41,291 bases of DNA from Phycisphaerae bacterium. GTDB taxonomy: Bacteria > Planctomycetota > Phycisphaerae > Sedimentisphaerales > Anaerobacaceae. Under the pieces are notes generated by a model. The model saw only the letters and a program-made list of their open reading frames with translations, was not told the DNA's origin and made no database searches. Location of the stretch: positions 1 to 41,291 of the forward strand of contig JAUWBI010000024.1 of the NCBI GenBank assembly GCA_030601745.1, written 5' to 3'. Shown piece by piece: positions 26,152-35,170 of the stretch. Position numbers and translations under genes: made by a program. Position 1 is the first letter of the stretch. Every line of letters starts with the position of its first letter.

Positions 26152-26898
26152 ATGAATTATCTATTTGATAAAGAGCACATATCCCAGCACGTAGTTAAAT
26201 ACGGCGTTGACATTCGGCCAACTATTGTACTCAAGCAGGACAAAACGAAGCTGCAAGAGTATTGCAACCAGCTAATAGAGCAGTTTCCACAGGTATTTGA
26301 GACCCTTTTAGTCGGGCCCAAACAACTGCGGGTGCAAAAGAGTTTCCTTTTACCGAATACAAAACGGGTCGAAATGCCGACGTTCGTATTAACCAACCGA
26401 GGGCCTGTTTTTACTTTTCCGGAGCGTATATATATCGATGAGGTACAAGATTTAGATGTTCCCGAGAAGGATAAAATATTTCGTAAGGCCCTGGATGAGC
26501 TAAGAAGCAAATTTGTGGGCCGAAGAATAATGCGCGTTGGCGTGATTCATGAATTTGTTTTCGACACCGGCGAGATAAACTCGGTCGAGATAATAGCCAG
26601 TAACCTGAAAAACAACGTCTGGAAAGAGAGAATAAAAAATTTGAGTATCCGCCTTGAAACTCCAAGGGAGGGGAAAAATATCAATCTGGAAATAAGACCA
26701 ACGCAGTTGAGGCGTGTTGGAAGAGGCGGCGGAAATGCTCGCAGTCAAAACATTGGGTTCGGCATAATTGTAAACGTAGATATTAATAACCAGGAAATCA
26801 AGGACGACCTGACGAAGGCCGAAGTGCGCGACATCGTTACGTTTGCTAACGATTATGTCCCTGAGGAGTTAATTAAATTTTTGAACAATGAGTATTAG
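26152..26898 (+). CDS. hypothetical protein, 248 residues
   Basis: A soluble alpha/beta protein without signal peptide, membrane segment or clear catalytic motif. It resembles in length and pattern the sporadically distributed TIGR04255-type proteins (FRKALDEL in the middle, a basic Gly-rich stretch RRVGRGGGNARSQ near 205), but I cannot confirm that. It starts 143 bases after the PIN gene, in the same direction, and may be part of the same defence-like module. Confidence 0.6.
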   Translation: MNYLFDKEHISQHVVKYGVDIRPTIVLKQDKTKLQEYCNQLIEQFPQVFETLLVGPKQLRVQKSFLLPNTKRVEMPTFVLTNRGPVFTFPERIYIDEVQDLDVPEKDKIFRKALDELRSKFVGRRIMRVGVIHEFVFDTGEINSVEIIASNLKNNVWKERIKNLSIRLETPREGKNINLEIRPTQLRRVGRGGGNARSQNIGFGIIVNVDINNQEIKDDLTKAEVRDIVTFANDYVPEELIKFLNNEY

Positions 26899-26960
26899 AG
26901 GATTTCTCAGGGCAAGCAGGGCGAACAATTCCCTCGGTCACAAGCTGGAAACAACCCTCT

Positions 26961-27001
26961 CGGTACTTTATGACACTTCTTCTTCAATTACAAACACAGC
27001 A
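26961..27001 (+). pseudogene. relic of the terminase gene 3' end
   Basis: cggtactt, a 10-base insert, then a 24-base stretch ending attacaaacacagcag match 24203-24233 in the terminase gene at about 29 of 32 positions. In terminase this encodes RYFFVNYKHS. Only this short piece is recognisable. Confidence 0.5.
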
Positions 27002-27021
27002 GCTTTTTTGCACATAAAAAA

Positions 27022-27073
27022 ACAGGGCTGAGATGCGGAGGGAGAGGAGAAAGCGAGAAAATCTCAGCCCTGT
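27022..27073 (-). terminator. 13 bp inverted repeat with purine-rich loop
   Basis: acagggctgagat (27022-27034) and atctcagccctgt (27061-27073) pair perfectly across a 26-base purine-rich loop. On the minus strand the stem is followed by a run of T, as in intrinsic terminators; on the plus strand it is not. No minus-strand gene ends here, so its use is unclear. Confidence 0.5.
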
Positions 27074-27328
27074 AAAAATGCTCTAATACTACGACAAAAA
27101 TCTCTCTATGAGTCTATACTGCTCCTACCAAAAAGTGTTCATATCCGGCAAAAATAATATCCGGCGTTACGGAGCACCTCAGCATCAACACCTTACCAAC
27201 AGGTGTGGATATTAAAACCAGAGTGGCCCTCGGTTTTTATCTCGGTAACGATTTTACTAAACTATTCAGATAAAGGCAAGTATAATTCAACGATGAATAA
27301 AAAATTCCGGGCAGATAGAAAGGGATAA

Positions 27329-28420
27329 ATGCGCTGGATTAGAAAACACAAGGTAATCGTTGCCGCGTTATCTTTGTTGGTTATCTTCAACGGATGTTCC
27401 GGAACACAAACGGCCGGGAAGAGTCCTTTAGACAAGCCGGTATTGATGCCTGAAATTGAAGGACAGTGGTGGCAGGTTGCGGGGAGTCCCGACCTCGGAG
27501 AACTCACAAGCCAGAAACAGCAGCCGGTCGATTTTGGTATCTGGCAGGCGGCGGACGGTACCTGGCAGCTCTGGTCGTGTATCAGGCATACAAAATGCGG
27601 CGGACACACGCGACTGTTTTACCGCTGGGAAGGCAAGAACCTAACGGACATAAACTGGAAGCCGATGGGTATTGCTATGCAGGCCGATACTACACTTGGC
27701 GAACAAAAAGGGGGGCTTCAGGCCCCACACGTGATTAAGGTTGATGATATTTACTATATGTTCTACGGTGACTGGAATCGTATCTGCCTTGCAAAAAGTG
27801 ACGATGGTAAGACTTTTACACGCGTGTTAAATGAAAAAGGACAGCCAGATTTGTTCTCAGGGCCATACCCGAATACTCGCGACCCGATGGTGCTTGTTTT
27901 GGGGAACACTTATTATTGCTATTATACAGGCCATACAACAAACGAAGGTGCGGACTTTTGTCGAACATCGCAAGATATGCGCAGTTGGAGCAATCCGATT
28001 ACGGTCGCAGCCGGCGGTCGAGCCGGGGGTACCAGGTACTCAGCCGAGTGCCCTCACGTAGTTTACAGGGAAGATTCGGAACTATATTACCTCTTCCGCA
28101 CGCAGAAATACGGCAGGGATAATGTAAGCTCCATATATGCTTCTGCAGACCCATTGAATTTCGGCGTTAATGACGACCGTTATTTCCTCGGCACTTTGGC
28201 CGTAGCAGCACCTGAGATTGTCAAATATAAGGGCCAGTACTACATTGCATCACTTTTACCCAGTCTTAAAGGTATCAGGATTGCAAAGTTAAAATGGGCT
28301 GGTCCGTGGCAAAATCTCCATAATACTTGCGATTTTTCCAGATTTCATTTTAATTTCTGGCAGAAACCGGCCATAATTAGGCACAGAATTCCATTCGGCT
28401 GGTATTCATCCAGCCCCTGA
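27329..28420 (+). CDS. GH43-like five-blade propeller lipoprotein
   Basis: A 363-residue protein. AAGGG lies 4 bases before the ATG. A lipoprotein-type signal ends at C23 (LLVIFNGC). The body shows repeated blades with KVDDIYYMFYGDW, NTRDPMVLVLGNTYYCYYTG and VAAPEIVKYKGQYYIAS, the pattern of GH43/GH32/GH130-type propellers. An acidic catalytic set cannot be assigned with confidence. The last ~35 residues look unlike the family, and the stop codon falls inside a dispersed palindrome (28411-28430), so the C-terminus may have been remodelled. Probable role: binding or cleaving oligosaccharides at the cell surface. Confidence 0.78.
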   Translation: MRWIRKHKVIVAALSLLVIFNGCSGTQTAGKSPLDKPVLMPEIEGQWWQVAGSPDLGELTSQKQQPVDFGIWQAADGTWQLWSCIRHTKCGGHTRLFYRWEGKNLTDINWKPMGIAMQADTTLGEQKGGLQAPHVIKVDDIYYMFYGDWNRICLAKSDDGKTFTRVLNEKGQPDLFSGPYPNTRDPMVLVLGNTYYCYYTGHTTNEGADFCRTSQDMRSWSNPITVAAGGRAGGTRYSAECPHVVYREDSELYYLFRTQKYGRDNVSSIYASADPLNFGVNDDRYFLGTLAVAAPEIVKYKGQYYIASLLPSLKGIRIAKLKWAGPWQNLHNTCDFSRFHFNFWQKPAIIRHRIPFGWYSSSP

Positions 28421-28430
28421 TAGGGGCGGG
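28411..28430. repeat. CCCCT/AGGGG palindrome providing a stop codon
   Basis: cagcccctgataggggcggg, a short member of the cccctg...caggggcgggg family. Its tga is the stop of the propeller gene. Confidence 0.65.
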
Positions 28431-28520
28431 ATTTATATTAGCAGGCATATTAAAGTTGTTAACATAGTCGAGTTTTGGCAGAATGGATAAATTGGAACAT
28501 TTTAATGAAAGGGTGGAACT

Positions 28521-29186
28521 ATGAAGAAAACAATTTTTACGATGCTGGCGGTTCTGGCGGTATCAGCTGTGGTACTGAGTGGCTGCAAGAGCAAGGAGCC
28601 GGAACCTGAGCCGGAAGTCGAGCCGGAAGTAAAGCCGGAAGTAAAACCGGTAGTAGAGCCTCAAGCCGGTAAAACAGCACCGGCGTTTACGCTAAACAGC
28701 TTTGATGGTACAGCGATAAGCCTCTCCGACTATACAGGCAAAATCGTGGTGCTGGAGTGGCTCAATCCCGAGTGTCCGTATCTCAGATACCATTACGAGA
28801 AGGAAAAGACGATGATAGAGCTTGCGGACAAGTACAAAGACAAGGATGTCGTCTGGCTGGCGGTAAACAGTACAAAGCATTTAACCCCAGAAACGGACAA
28901 AGAGTTTGCAGACAAGCATAATCTCGATTATGCGATACTCAGTGACAGCTCAGGTGTGGTGGGCCGAGCGTACGGCGCAAAGACAACGCCCCATATATTC
29001 ATCATCGATACCGACGGCAATATTGCCTACGACGGCGGAATTGATAATGCGCCATTGGGCATACCACCCGCAGGAGAAGCACTGATTAACTACGTTGACA
29101 AGGCCCTGGCAGAGCTGATTGACGGCAGGACGGTAAGCACACTGAATACCAAGCCCTATGGCTGTTCTGTGAAGTACGCTAATTAG
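28521..29186 (+). CDS. redoxin / thioredoxin-fold lipoprotein
   Basis: A 221-residue protein. The lipobox LSGC gives a lipidated C22. A Glu/Pro/Val repeat linker (~25-50) precedes an AhpC/TSA-like thioredoxin fold (~52-205): APAFTLNSFDGTAISLSDYTG, then EWLNPECPYLRYHY with a single peroxidatic-type Cys, and the cis-Pro segment AKTTPHIFIIDTDG. A further Cys near the C-terminus (YGCSVKY) could be resolving. It probably reduces peroxides or thiols on the outer face of a membrane. AAGGGTGG precedes the ATG. Confidence 0.85.
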   Translation: MKKTIFTMLAVLAVSAVVLSGCKSKEPEPEPEVEPEVKPEVKPVVEPQAGKTAPAFTLNSFDGTAISLSDYTGKIVVLEWLNPECPYLRYHYEKEKTMIELADKYKDKDVVWLAVNSTKHLTPETDKEFADKHNLDYAILSDSSGVVGRAYGAKTTPHIFIIDTDGNIAYDGGIDNAPLGIPPAGEALINYVDKALAELIDGRTVSTLNTKPYGCSVKYAN

Positions 29187-29589
29187 CCCGGGTTCGGTAA
29201 TTATGTTCAACCGGGTTCTTATTTGCGACTTATTGTAGGGGCCCCAAACGTGGTTTTTTGCATTTGGGAACCCGAACCCGTGAAATGGGGTCCCCTATTG
29301 AAGCTATACGTTTTGTAGGACCTCGCTATATCCTGCACACAAGATAAACCGAGCCAACATTGCCGGCCCCGTTAGAGCACCTCTGCTTCCATTTACACGG
29401 TTGACAAGCAAAGCGCCGGGGTTTACAGAAGATGTTTAGTTTGGTTTTCGTCATCACAGATGGGAAAATCCAAATAAACAGTTGCATTTATCAAGCAAAA
29501 CATGGTATATTTGTTAAAATAGAAGCTCAATAACGTCGTTGAGCTAAACAAATCCGGGAAATATCAGATTAATTTGGAAAGGAGCGGTC
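29187..29589. other. gene-free interval with two hairpins
   Basis: No gene. cccgggtt (29187-29194) / aaccggg (29209-29215) is a hairpin right after the redoxin stop and may end transcription, though the following T-run is weak. A second hairpin has agggg-cccca (29237-29246) pairing with tgggg-t-cccct (29286-29296) around a 39-base loop. Upstream of the next gene is an AT-rich stretch with TTGCAT and GTATAT 17 bases apart (29483-29511), a possible weak promoter. Confidence 0.5.
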
Positions 29590-31473
29590 ATGATTAATTC
29601 CAGAGGTTTCAGAAATGCTGTTGCTGCAGGAATGGTGGTCCTGTTAGCTGCCGGGAGTGTATGGGCAAGAAATCCGGCAAAACCACGCAGGGATGGGCTA
29701 TTACGGATAGTGCCGGCCAAGAGTTTGTTCTGTGTGCGCATAAACAACCTTGACAGCACTCTGGCGGGTGCCAACGAATTCTTGAAGGACATTGTGCCTG
29801 AATCTTTCGATGCCAAAGCGATGGCACTTTCTCAATTAGGGAATTTGCTCGGTAATGAAAAATTAAGAGGCGTTAATACAAAAGGGAAGTTTGCAATCTT
29901 TGGTGTGAACGTTCCAGGTGAGTCGGCGGGGCGCGGTCCCAGGGGCAACATGTTTATCGGTGCTTTGATACCGGTCAGAAACTACGATAAGTTCATCTCA
30001 CAGAACCCTAACTGCAGCGAGCCTGACGACCAGGGTATTTCGACAATCACGGTTGACGGCCGGGACCGGGTTCTGGCGACGAAGTTGCGTCGGTTTGCCC
30101 TGCTTTGCCAGACGCGGGCCCGCGACAAACTGGTCAGGGTCAAGAAATTGATGGGTGCGAGAAAACGGGGCCTGTTCACAACCCTTGATGAGAACGAGAG
30201 CAAACTTGCTACGACGTCACCGGTATGGCTTTATGTAAACGTGCAGGAGGGGGCAAAGCTAATCGAACCAATGCTTTTCGCTCAGCTTGAACAGATGAAA
30301 GCTGCACTGCAAAGCGTGAAAGAAAGCGGCCAGGGCGCGATAGGCGACCCTGCCGCCATCGTTAGTTTTTACGCCGGGCTGTTCAAGATGCTGATAGATG
30401 GAACCGGCCACGTCACGGTTGGACTTTCGCCCACGTCCGACGTGTGCCACGTGACTGTCGGTATGAAGGCTGTGCCTGAAACGGAGATGGCCGCGATGCT
30501 TACCGCCCCGGCAGGTGGGGACCTCAAGAATCTGTTAGGTTATCTCGATGACGGCGCAATGATGAATTTGGGCTGTAAGGTCAACCGTGAGAGTGGGAAG
30601 ATGCTTTATATGAAACTTATTGAACTGATACCCCTTATGACCACCGACGGCATACCCGAGGCGGACCTGGAAAAATTGAAAAAGCTCACGGCCAAAACCT
30701 TCGATGCCATAGGTGATTCGCTGGCCTTTTCGTTTGCAACCGGCGACAAAGACTCTGCTCCTCTCTCCATAAAATACGTCATCAAAGTCAGGGATAAGAA
30801 GGCGTTCGAACAAGTGATTGAAGAGGAGCTGCAGATGATGCGTGAAGGCGCCCTTGACAAGCTGTATAAAGGGTTTGGTATGGAAATGGATGTCAAGGTT
30901 GAACGTGATGCCGGCACCTATAAAGGGGTCAGCATCGACGCGGCTAAAGTGGCGTTCAAGATGGGTGATGAGGACTCGCCGCAAAGCCAGATGCTTAGGA
31001 AGATGTGGGGTGATGCGCTGGATTACCGCTGGGCCTTGGTAGATGGCTATTGCGTGTATTCGATTGGCGGCGATACGGATAAAACGATTCGCGAACTCAT
31101 CGACCAGGTCAAGGCCGGCGGCCCCAAAAAGATCGGCCCGGAGATGAAGGCCGCCCTGGACGCGATTCCCAACAGCAAACAGGCCGATTGTGTCGGCACC
31201 TTAAATTATGTCCGTATGCTCAATATGGCATCGGCCTTTATGGTTGTGCCCGGCGGGGTAAAGTTCCCGCAGCTCGATGTACCGACCAAAAGCAATATTG
31301 CATTTGCCAGTCGGACCGCCGACGGCAGAATGACGCTGCAGATGGCTTTACCCAAGAAGCATCTGCTGGAAATCAAGTCGGCGTTCGAGAAACTTATCCC
31401 GCAGATTGAACAGCAGGAAAAAATGCAGAAGAAACAGAAAACTGACGCCAAGGCCGAGAAGGTCGCTATATAG
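29590..31473 (+). CDS. exported hypothetical protein, DUF3352-like
   Basis: A 627-residue protein. AAGGAG lies 8 bases before the ATG. Signal peptide 1-26 (GMVVLLAAGSVWA). The mature part opens with LRIVPAKSLFCVRINNLD, the pattern of planctomycete proteins in the DUF3352 group, which start with P-A-[DK]-[ST]-x-F-x-x-x-x-N. It is rich in amphipathic helices, with a C-terminal Lys/Gln/Glu tail (QQEKMQKKQKTDAKAEK). No catalytic motif is seen. Function unknown; probably periplasmic. Confidence 0.78.
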   Translation: MINSRGFRNAVAAGMVVLLAAGSVWARNPAKPRRDGLLRIVPAKSLFCVRINNLDSTLAGANEFLKDIVPESFDAKAMALSQLGNLLGNEKLRGVNTKGKFAIFGVNVPGESAGRGPRGNMFIGALIPVRNYDKFISQNPNCSEPDDQGISTITVDGRDRVLATKLRRFALLCQTRARDKLVRVKKLMGARKRGLFTTLDENESKLATTSPVWLYVNVQEGAKLIEPMLFAQLEQMKAALQSVKESGQGAIGDPAAIVSFYAGLFKMLIDGTGHVTVGLSPTSDVCHVTVGMKAVPETEMAAMLTAPAGGDLKNLLGYLDDGAMMNLGCKVNRESGKMLYMKLIELIPLMTTDGIPEADLEKLKKLTAKTFDAIGDSLAFSFATGDKDSAPLSIKYVIKVRDKKAFEQVIEEELQMMREGALDKLYKGFGMEMDVKVERDAGTYKGVSIDAAKVAFKMGDEDSPQSQMLRKMWGDALDYRWALVDGYCVYSIGGDTDKTIRELIDQVKAGGPKKIGPEMKAALDAIPNSKQADCVGTLNYVRMLNMASAFMVVPGGVKFPQLDVPTKSNIAFASRTADGRMTLQMALPKKHLLEIKSAFEKLIPQIEQQEKMQKKQKTDAKAEKVAI

Positions 31474-31513
31474 TTAATTAGTTAATTGGTTAATTAGTTA
31501 ATTGGTTAATTGA
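31472..31513. repeat. short ttaattagttaattgg tandem repeat
   Basis: About five alternating agttaatt / ggttaatt words immediately after the stop codon of the upstream gene. Confidence 0.85.
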
Positions 31514-31617
31514 CCAATCTCTAATCTCTAATTCACTAATCACAAAGGTGCCAGGCAACCCCTGGTGAAAATGGTTCTCAGAAACTTCAATCGCAGCGAT
31601 ATATGAAGGAATTTGAT

Positions 31618-32781
31618 ATGCTTTCCTGTAACCGTAGAAACGTTTTACGTGTGTCCGCTGTTATCGTGGGGATTTCCGTGTTTTGTTCATTGGCACGCGC
31701 AGAGTTCCCGAAGTTTGAATATCACCAAATCGCCCGAATCGGAAACAAGATGGGCCAGACTTCTCTCGTGGACGTTGACAAAGATGGGGACCTGGACTGG
31801 ATTGCCGGCTGCAACGGCGGAACTATCTGGTGGTTCGAGTATAAAGGTCCGGATAACTGGGTCAGACACACTCTCGGCCAAAAGGTCTTGACCGAGGTAG
31901 GCGGCACCGCATTCGATGTAGACGGAGACGGATGGGTTGACCAGGTTTCAGGCGGCACTTGGTTCCGCAATACTGGAAAACCACGACAGCAAGAATTTAT
32001 CAAGTATCCCAACGGAGCTATTATAAAAACCCACGACAACGTGGCCGCAGACATTGATGGGGACGGCAAACTCGATGTGTTAGCTATGAGCGACAGAAGT
32101 GCATTGTACTGGTACAAGATTCCCGATGACCCAACGAAAAAATGGAAAAGCCACAAAATCGGCGAAGCGGTCCACGGTGGAATTGACCCGGCGGGCGTTG
32201 CCGATATCGACGGCGACGGCGACAATGACGTTGTCCGCTCAAACGTGTGGTTTGAAAATGAAGATGGCAAGGGAACCAAATGGAAGGAGCACAAAAACAT
32301 CAATTTCGGGCAGCCCGATGCAAGATTTCCCCTGATGACAAAAACGTGGGCGGTTGACCTCGATAAAGACGGAGATATCGATGTCGTTCAAGCCGAGGGG
32401 GATTGTGTGAGCGGACGGGTGGCGTGGCACGAGAACAAGGATGGTAAAGGCCGAGTATGGACCAGACATATGATTGCAGGCAAGACCGGCCAGGACTACC
32501 ATTCAATCGCTGTGGCGGATTTCGATAACGACGGCGACCTTGATGTTTTTTCAGGCGGAGGGCCATTGACAAAAAGCCCGACCCATAAATGGTTTATCTG
32601 GGAAAACCTGGACGGTAAAGGCGGAAAGTGGAAAGAGCATCTAATTCTCAGCGGCAAACGGTGCCACGAAGCCAAGGCAGCAGATGTTGACGGCGATGGC
32701 GATATTGATATATGCTCCAAGCCGTGGAATGGCAATGAGCATATTTATCTTCGGAACATGCTCAAAGAAACGCAGGGGTAA
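31618..32781 (+). CDS. exported FG-GAP/VCBS-repeat propeller protein
   Basis: A 387-residue protein. The ATG at 31618 follows AAGGA by 7 bases; the ATG at 31603 is less well placed. Signal peptide ~1-28 ending in SLARA. Repeats carry calcium-binding loops DxDxDGDxD (DVDKDGDLDW, DIDGDGKLDV, DIDGDGDNDV, DLDKDGDIDV, DFDNDGDLDV, DVDGDGDIDI), as in integrin-alpha/VCBS propellers. The family is abundant in planctomycetes, and its usual role is extracellular binding. No enzyme domain is seen. Confidence 0.88.
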   Translation: MLSCNRRNVLRVSAVIVGISVFCSLARAEFPKFEYHQIARIGNKMGQTSLVDVDKDGDLDWIAGCNGGTIWWFEYKGPDNWVRHTLGQKVLTEVGGTAFDVDGDGWVDQVSGGTWFRNTGKPRQQEFIKYPNGAIIKTHDNVAADIDGDGKLDVLAMSDRSALYWYKIPDDPTKKWKSHKIGEAVHGGIDPAGVADIDGDGDNDVVRSNVWFENEDGKGTKWKEHKNINFGQPDARFPLMTKTWAVDLDKDGDIDVVQAEGDCVSGRVAWHENKDGKGRVWTRHMIAGKTGQDYHSIAVADFDNDGDLDVFSGGGPLTKSPTHKWFIWENLDGKGGKWKEHLILSGKRCHEAKAADVDGDGDIDICSKPWNGNEHIYLRNMLKETQG

Positions 32782-32864
32782 TTAGGAAACCGTTTCATCG
32801 ATACCTGGGGAATGGAGTCGATGTATTCAAGATGCTTGCCGGCCAACCAGCCAAATATTAAAAA

Positions 32865-32884
32865 CCCGTTATTGACGAAACGGG
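32865..32884. terminator. cccgtt/aacggg hairpin
   Basis: cccgtt (32865-32870) pairs with aacggg (32879-32884). Read on the minus strand it is followed by a T-run; on the plus strand no T-run follows, so it is only a candidate. Confidence 0.3.
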
Positions 32885-32944
32885 GCTGTTCGGCTATTCT
32901 AATTTACATCAAATGCCAGCTTGAAGATTAAAGAAGTGATTTAA

Positions 32945-33235
32945 ATGAAGGAAGATTTAGACTTTCTGGAAAAATTCCCAAAAGGTAGTAATGGACTATA
33001 TATCGTATATGAACTTTACACTTTTGATAATCTCTGTCGCTTACTTTTGAAAAACGATTTTGACCATGAAGAAGCTCTCTATTTTATTCTCGCTAATTGC
33101 TCGTTAAGCGCTGTCATCTTTCAGGAAAGAATTCACAACAAAGCATATGAAAAACTTTCAGCTAAGGATGCATTGCCTGCCGATTTAGCTGGGTGTAAAG
33201 CACAGCTAATTTATGATCTAATGAGTATAGAATGA
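32945..33235 (+). CDS. hypothetical protein, 96 residues
   Basis: A small helical, acidic protein (LDFLEKFPKGSNGLYIVYEL; two Cys). No signal peptide or known motif. It lies 30 bases before aspS in the same direction and is AT-richer than its neighbours. aagaagtg precedes the ATG. Function not recognised. Confidence 0.6.
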   Translation: MKEDLDFLEKFPKGSNGLYIVYELYTFDNLCRLLLKNDFDHEEALYFILANCSLSAVIFQERIHNKAYEKLSAKDALPADLAGCKAQLIYDLMSIE

Positions 33236-33265
33236 TTTGTTTTTTTACGTTTTTAGGATTTTGCT

Positions 33266-35077
33266 ATGCTGAAAAGAACACATACGTGCGGGCAGCTTCG
33301 GCTGGAAGATGCCGGCAAAAGGGTTACTCTGGCCGGCTGGGCCCATTCTTATCGCGACCACGGCAATCTGGTATTCATCGACCTTCGTGACAAATTCGGG
33401 CTGACCCAATTAGTTTTTAATCCTGAAACTCATCCCCAGACCCACGAGCTTGCAAAGACGGTCCGCTGCGAATGGGTGATAGCCGCCAGGGGAATAATTC
33501 AGCCGCGAAGCGAGGGTATGGAAAATCCGAAGCTGCCGACCGGACAAATCGAAGTCTCCGTGCAGCAATTGGAAATTCTCAATGTCTCCAGGACACCGCC
33601 GTTTGAAATCGACAGCGCCGAAAAGACAAGTGAGGAGCTTCGATTAGCCAGCCGGTATATCGACCTTCGTCGGCCTCAGATGCAGGAGAAACTGCGGATA
33701 CGCCATCGGGTCACCAAACTTGTGCGGGATTATTTCGACCGATTGGGGTTCTGGGAGATTGAGACGCCCTTTTTAGCCAAGAGCACGCCGGAAGGGGCAA
33801 GAGATTTCCTCGTGCCCAGCAGATTGCACAAGAACTGTTTCTATGCACTGCCGCAATCGCCGCAGCTATTTAAGCAAATCCTAATGGTCAGCGGCGTCGA
33901 TAAATACTTCCAGATAGTGCGGTGCTTCCGCGATGAAGACCCGCGGGCCGACAGACAGGCGGAATTTACGCAAATCGATGTCGAGATGAGCTTCGTTGAC
34001 AGTAACGATGTCCTCGGCGTTCACGAAAACTTATTAGCAAAAATCTGGAGAGATATTCTGGATGTGGACGTGGCGGCGCCGATGCGGCGGATGTCCTACA
34101 AAGAGGCGATGGACGACTACGGCACCGACAGGCCGGATTTGCGATTCGATATGAAGCTCAAAAACATATCCGATATCGCAAAACAAAGCACGTTCAAGGT
34201 ATTTACGACAGTGATTGAAAAAGGCGGGATTGTAAAAGGGCTTTGTACACCCGGCGAAAAATACTCCAGAAGCGATATCGAAAAAACGCTGACCGACTTT
34301 GTCGGCGACTACGGAGCAAAAGGTCTGGCCTGGTGTAAGGTAAAAAAAGAAAACGATAAGCTATCGCTTGCCGGCGGTATCGCCAAGTTTTTCAGTCCGA
34401 AGCTGCAGCAGCAGATAATTAAACGCTTCGAGGCAAAAGACGGTGACCTGCTTTTGTTTGTCGCCGATACCGAAAGAGCGGCCAACAAGGCGTTGGCCCC
34501 CTTGCGGTGCAAACTTGCGCGGGATCTGAAGCTCTACAAAGAAGGGCGCTTTGAATTTGTCTGGATAATGGACTTTCCGCTGTTCGAGTGGAACGAGGAT
34601 GAAAAGCGCTACGATTCACTGCATCATCCGTTCACCGCTCCTGCGCAAGAGGACCTGGACAAGCTCGAAACCGACCCGGCCAATGTTCGCTCGCAGGCCT
34701 ACGATATTGTCGTCAACGGCAGTGAGATTGGCGGCGGCAGTATCCGTATCCACAACGCAGGCGTTCAGCAGAAGGTCTTTGACCTGCTCAATATATCAAA
34801 GGAGCAGGCACAGCAGCGGTTCGGCTTCTTCCTGAAGGCCCTGGAATACGGCGCTCCGCCGCACGGCGGAATTGCACTGGGCCTTGACAGAATTATAATG
34901 CTCCTGGCCGGAACGGAGAACATAAGGGACGTCATCGCATTCCCGAAGACCCAGCGAGGCCAGTGTCTCTTAACCGATGCGCCGAGCGAAGTAGACGCCA
35001 AACAGCTCGATGAGCTGAATCTGCGAACACAAAGACATCTGCACGCAATAGAGCCGAAGCAAGACGAAAAAAAGTAA
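33266..35077 (+). CDS. aspS: aspartyl-tRNA synthetase, bacterial type
   Basis: A 603-residue class II synthetase charging tRNA-Asp (or Asp/Asn if non-discriminating). An N-terminal OB anticodon domain (THTCGQLRLEDAGKRVTLAG, HGNLVFIDLRD) is followed by motif 2 (FRDEDPRADRQAEFTQIDVE), the bacterial GAD insertion (~290-425) and motif 3 (GLALGLDRIIMLLAG-like, then ENIRDVIAFPKTQRG). Length is normal for the bacterial enzyme. It acts in the cytoplasm. No promoter was recognised, so it may be read with the small gene upstream. Confidence 0.97.
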   Translation: MLKRTHTCGQLRLEDAGKRVTLAGWAHSYRDHGNLVFIDLRDKFGLTQLVFNPETHPQTHELAKTVRCEWVIAARGIIQPRSEGMENPKLPTGQIEVSVQQLEILNVSRTPPFEIDSAEKTSEELRLASRYIDLRRPQMQEKLRIRHRVTKLVRDYFDRLGFWEIETPFLAKSTPEGARDFLVPSRLHKNCFYALPQSPQLFKQILMVSGVDKYFQIVRCFRDEDPRADRQAEFTQIDVEMSFVDSNDVLGVHENLLAKIWRDILDVDVAAPMRRMSYKEAMDDYGTDRPDLRFDMKLKNISDIAKQSTFKVFTTVIEKGGIVKGLCTPGEKYSRSDIEKTLTDFVGDYGAKGLAWCKVKKENDKLSLAGGIAKFFSPKLQQQIIKRFEAKDGDLLLFVADTERAANKALAPLRCKLARDLKLYKEGRFEFVWIMDFPLFEWNEDEKRYDSLHHPFTAPAQEDLDKLETDPANVRSQAYDIVVNGSEIGGGSIRIHNAGVQQKVFDLLNISKEQAQQRFGFFLKALEYGAPPHGGIALGLDRIIMLLAGTENIRDVIAFPKTQRGQCLLTDAPSEVDAKQLDELNLRTQRHLHAIEPKQDEKK

Positions 35078-35131
35078 CGGCTGGGCTCAAAACCGAGGCA
35101 AAAAAATTGCAAAAAAATGCAAAAAATTTGC

Positions 35132-35160
35132 TTGACTCTTTTGGTTACATTAGCGATAAT
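35132..35160 (+). promoter_or_regulatory. sigma70-like promoter of the NYN gene
   Basis: TTGACT at 35132-35137, 17-base spacer, GATAAT at 35155-35160. The sequence before it (ttgcaaaaa...tgcttgact) resembles that before the promoter at 9150. Confidence 0.6.
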
Positions 35161-35170
35161 ATAATTACAT

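Larger units (their letters stand above)
26899..27328. other. gene-free interval closing the cassette region
   Basis: No gene. It contains a short relic of the terminase 3' end (26961-27001), a 13 bp inverted repeat (27022-27073), a repeated word atatccggc (27146 and 27160) and a weak hairpin followed by ttttta (27217-27240) that could end transcription. The propeller gene's ribosome site AAGGG lies at the right end. Confidence 0.6.

Noticed and set aside
9294..26898. Complete prophage
   Set aside because: No integrase, portal, capsid, tail or lysis gene was found, and carbohydrate genes lie inside; a domesticated or degraded phage-derived locus fits better.
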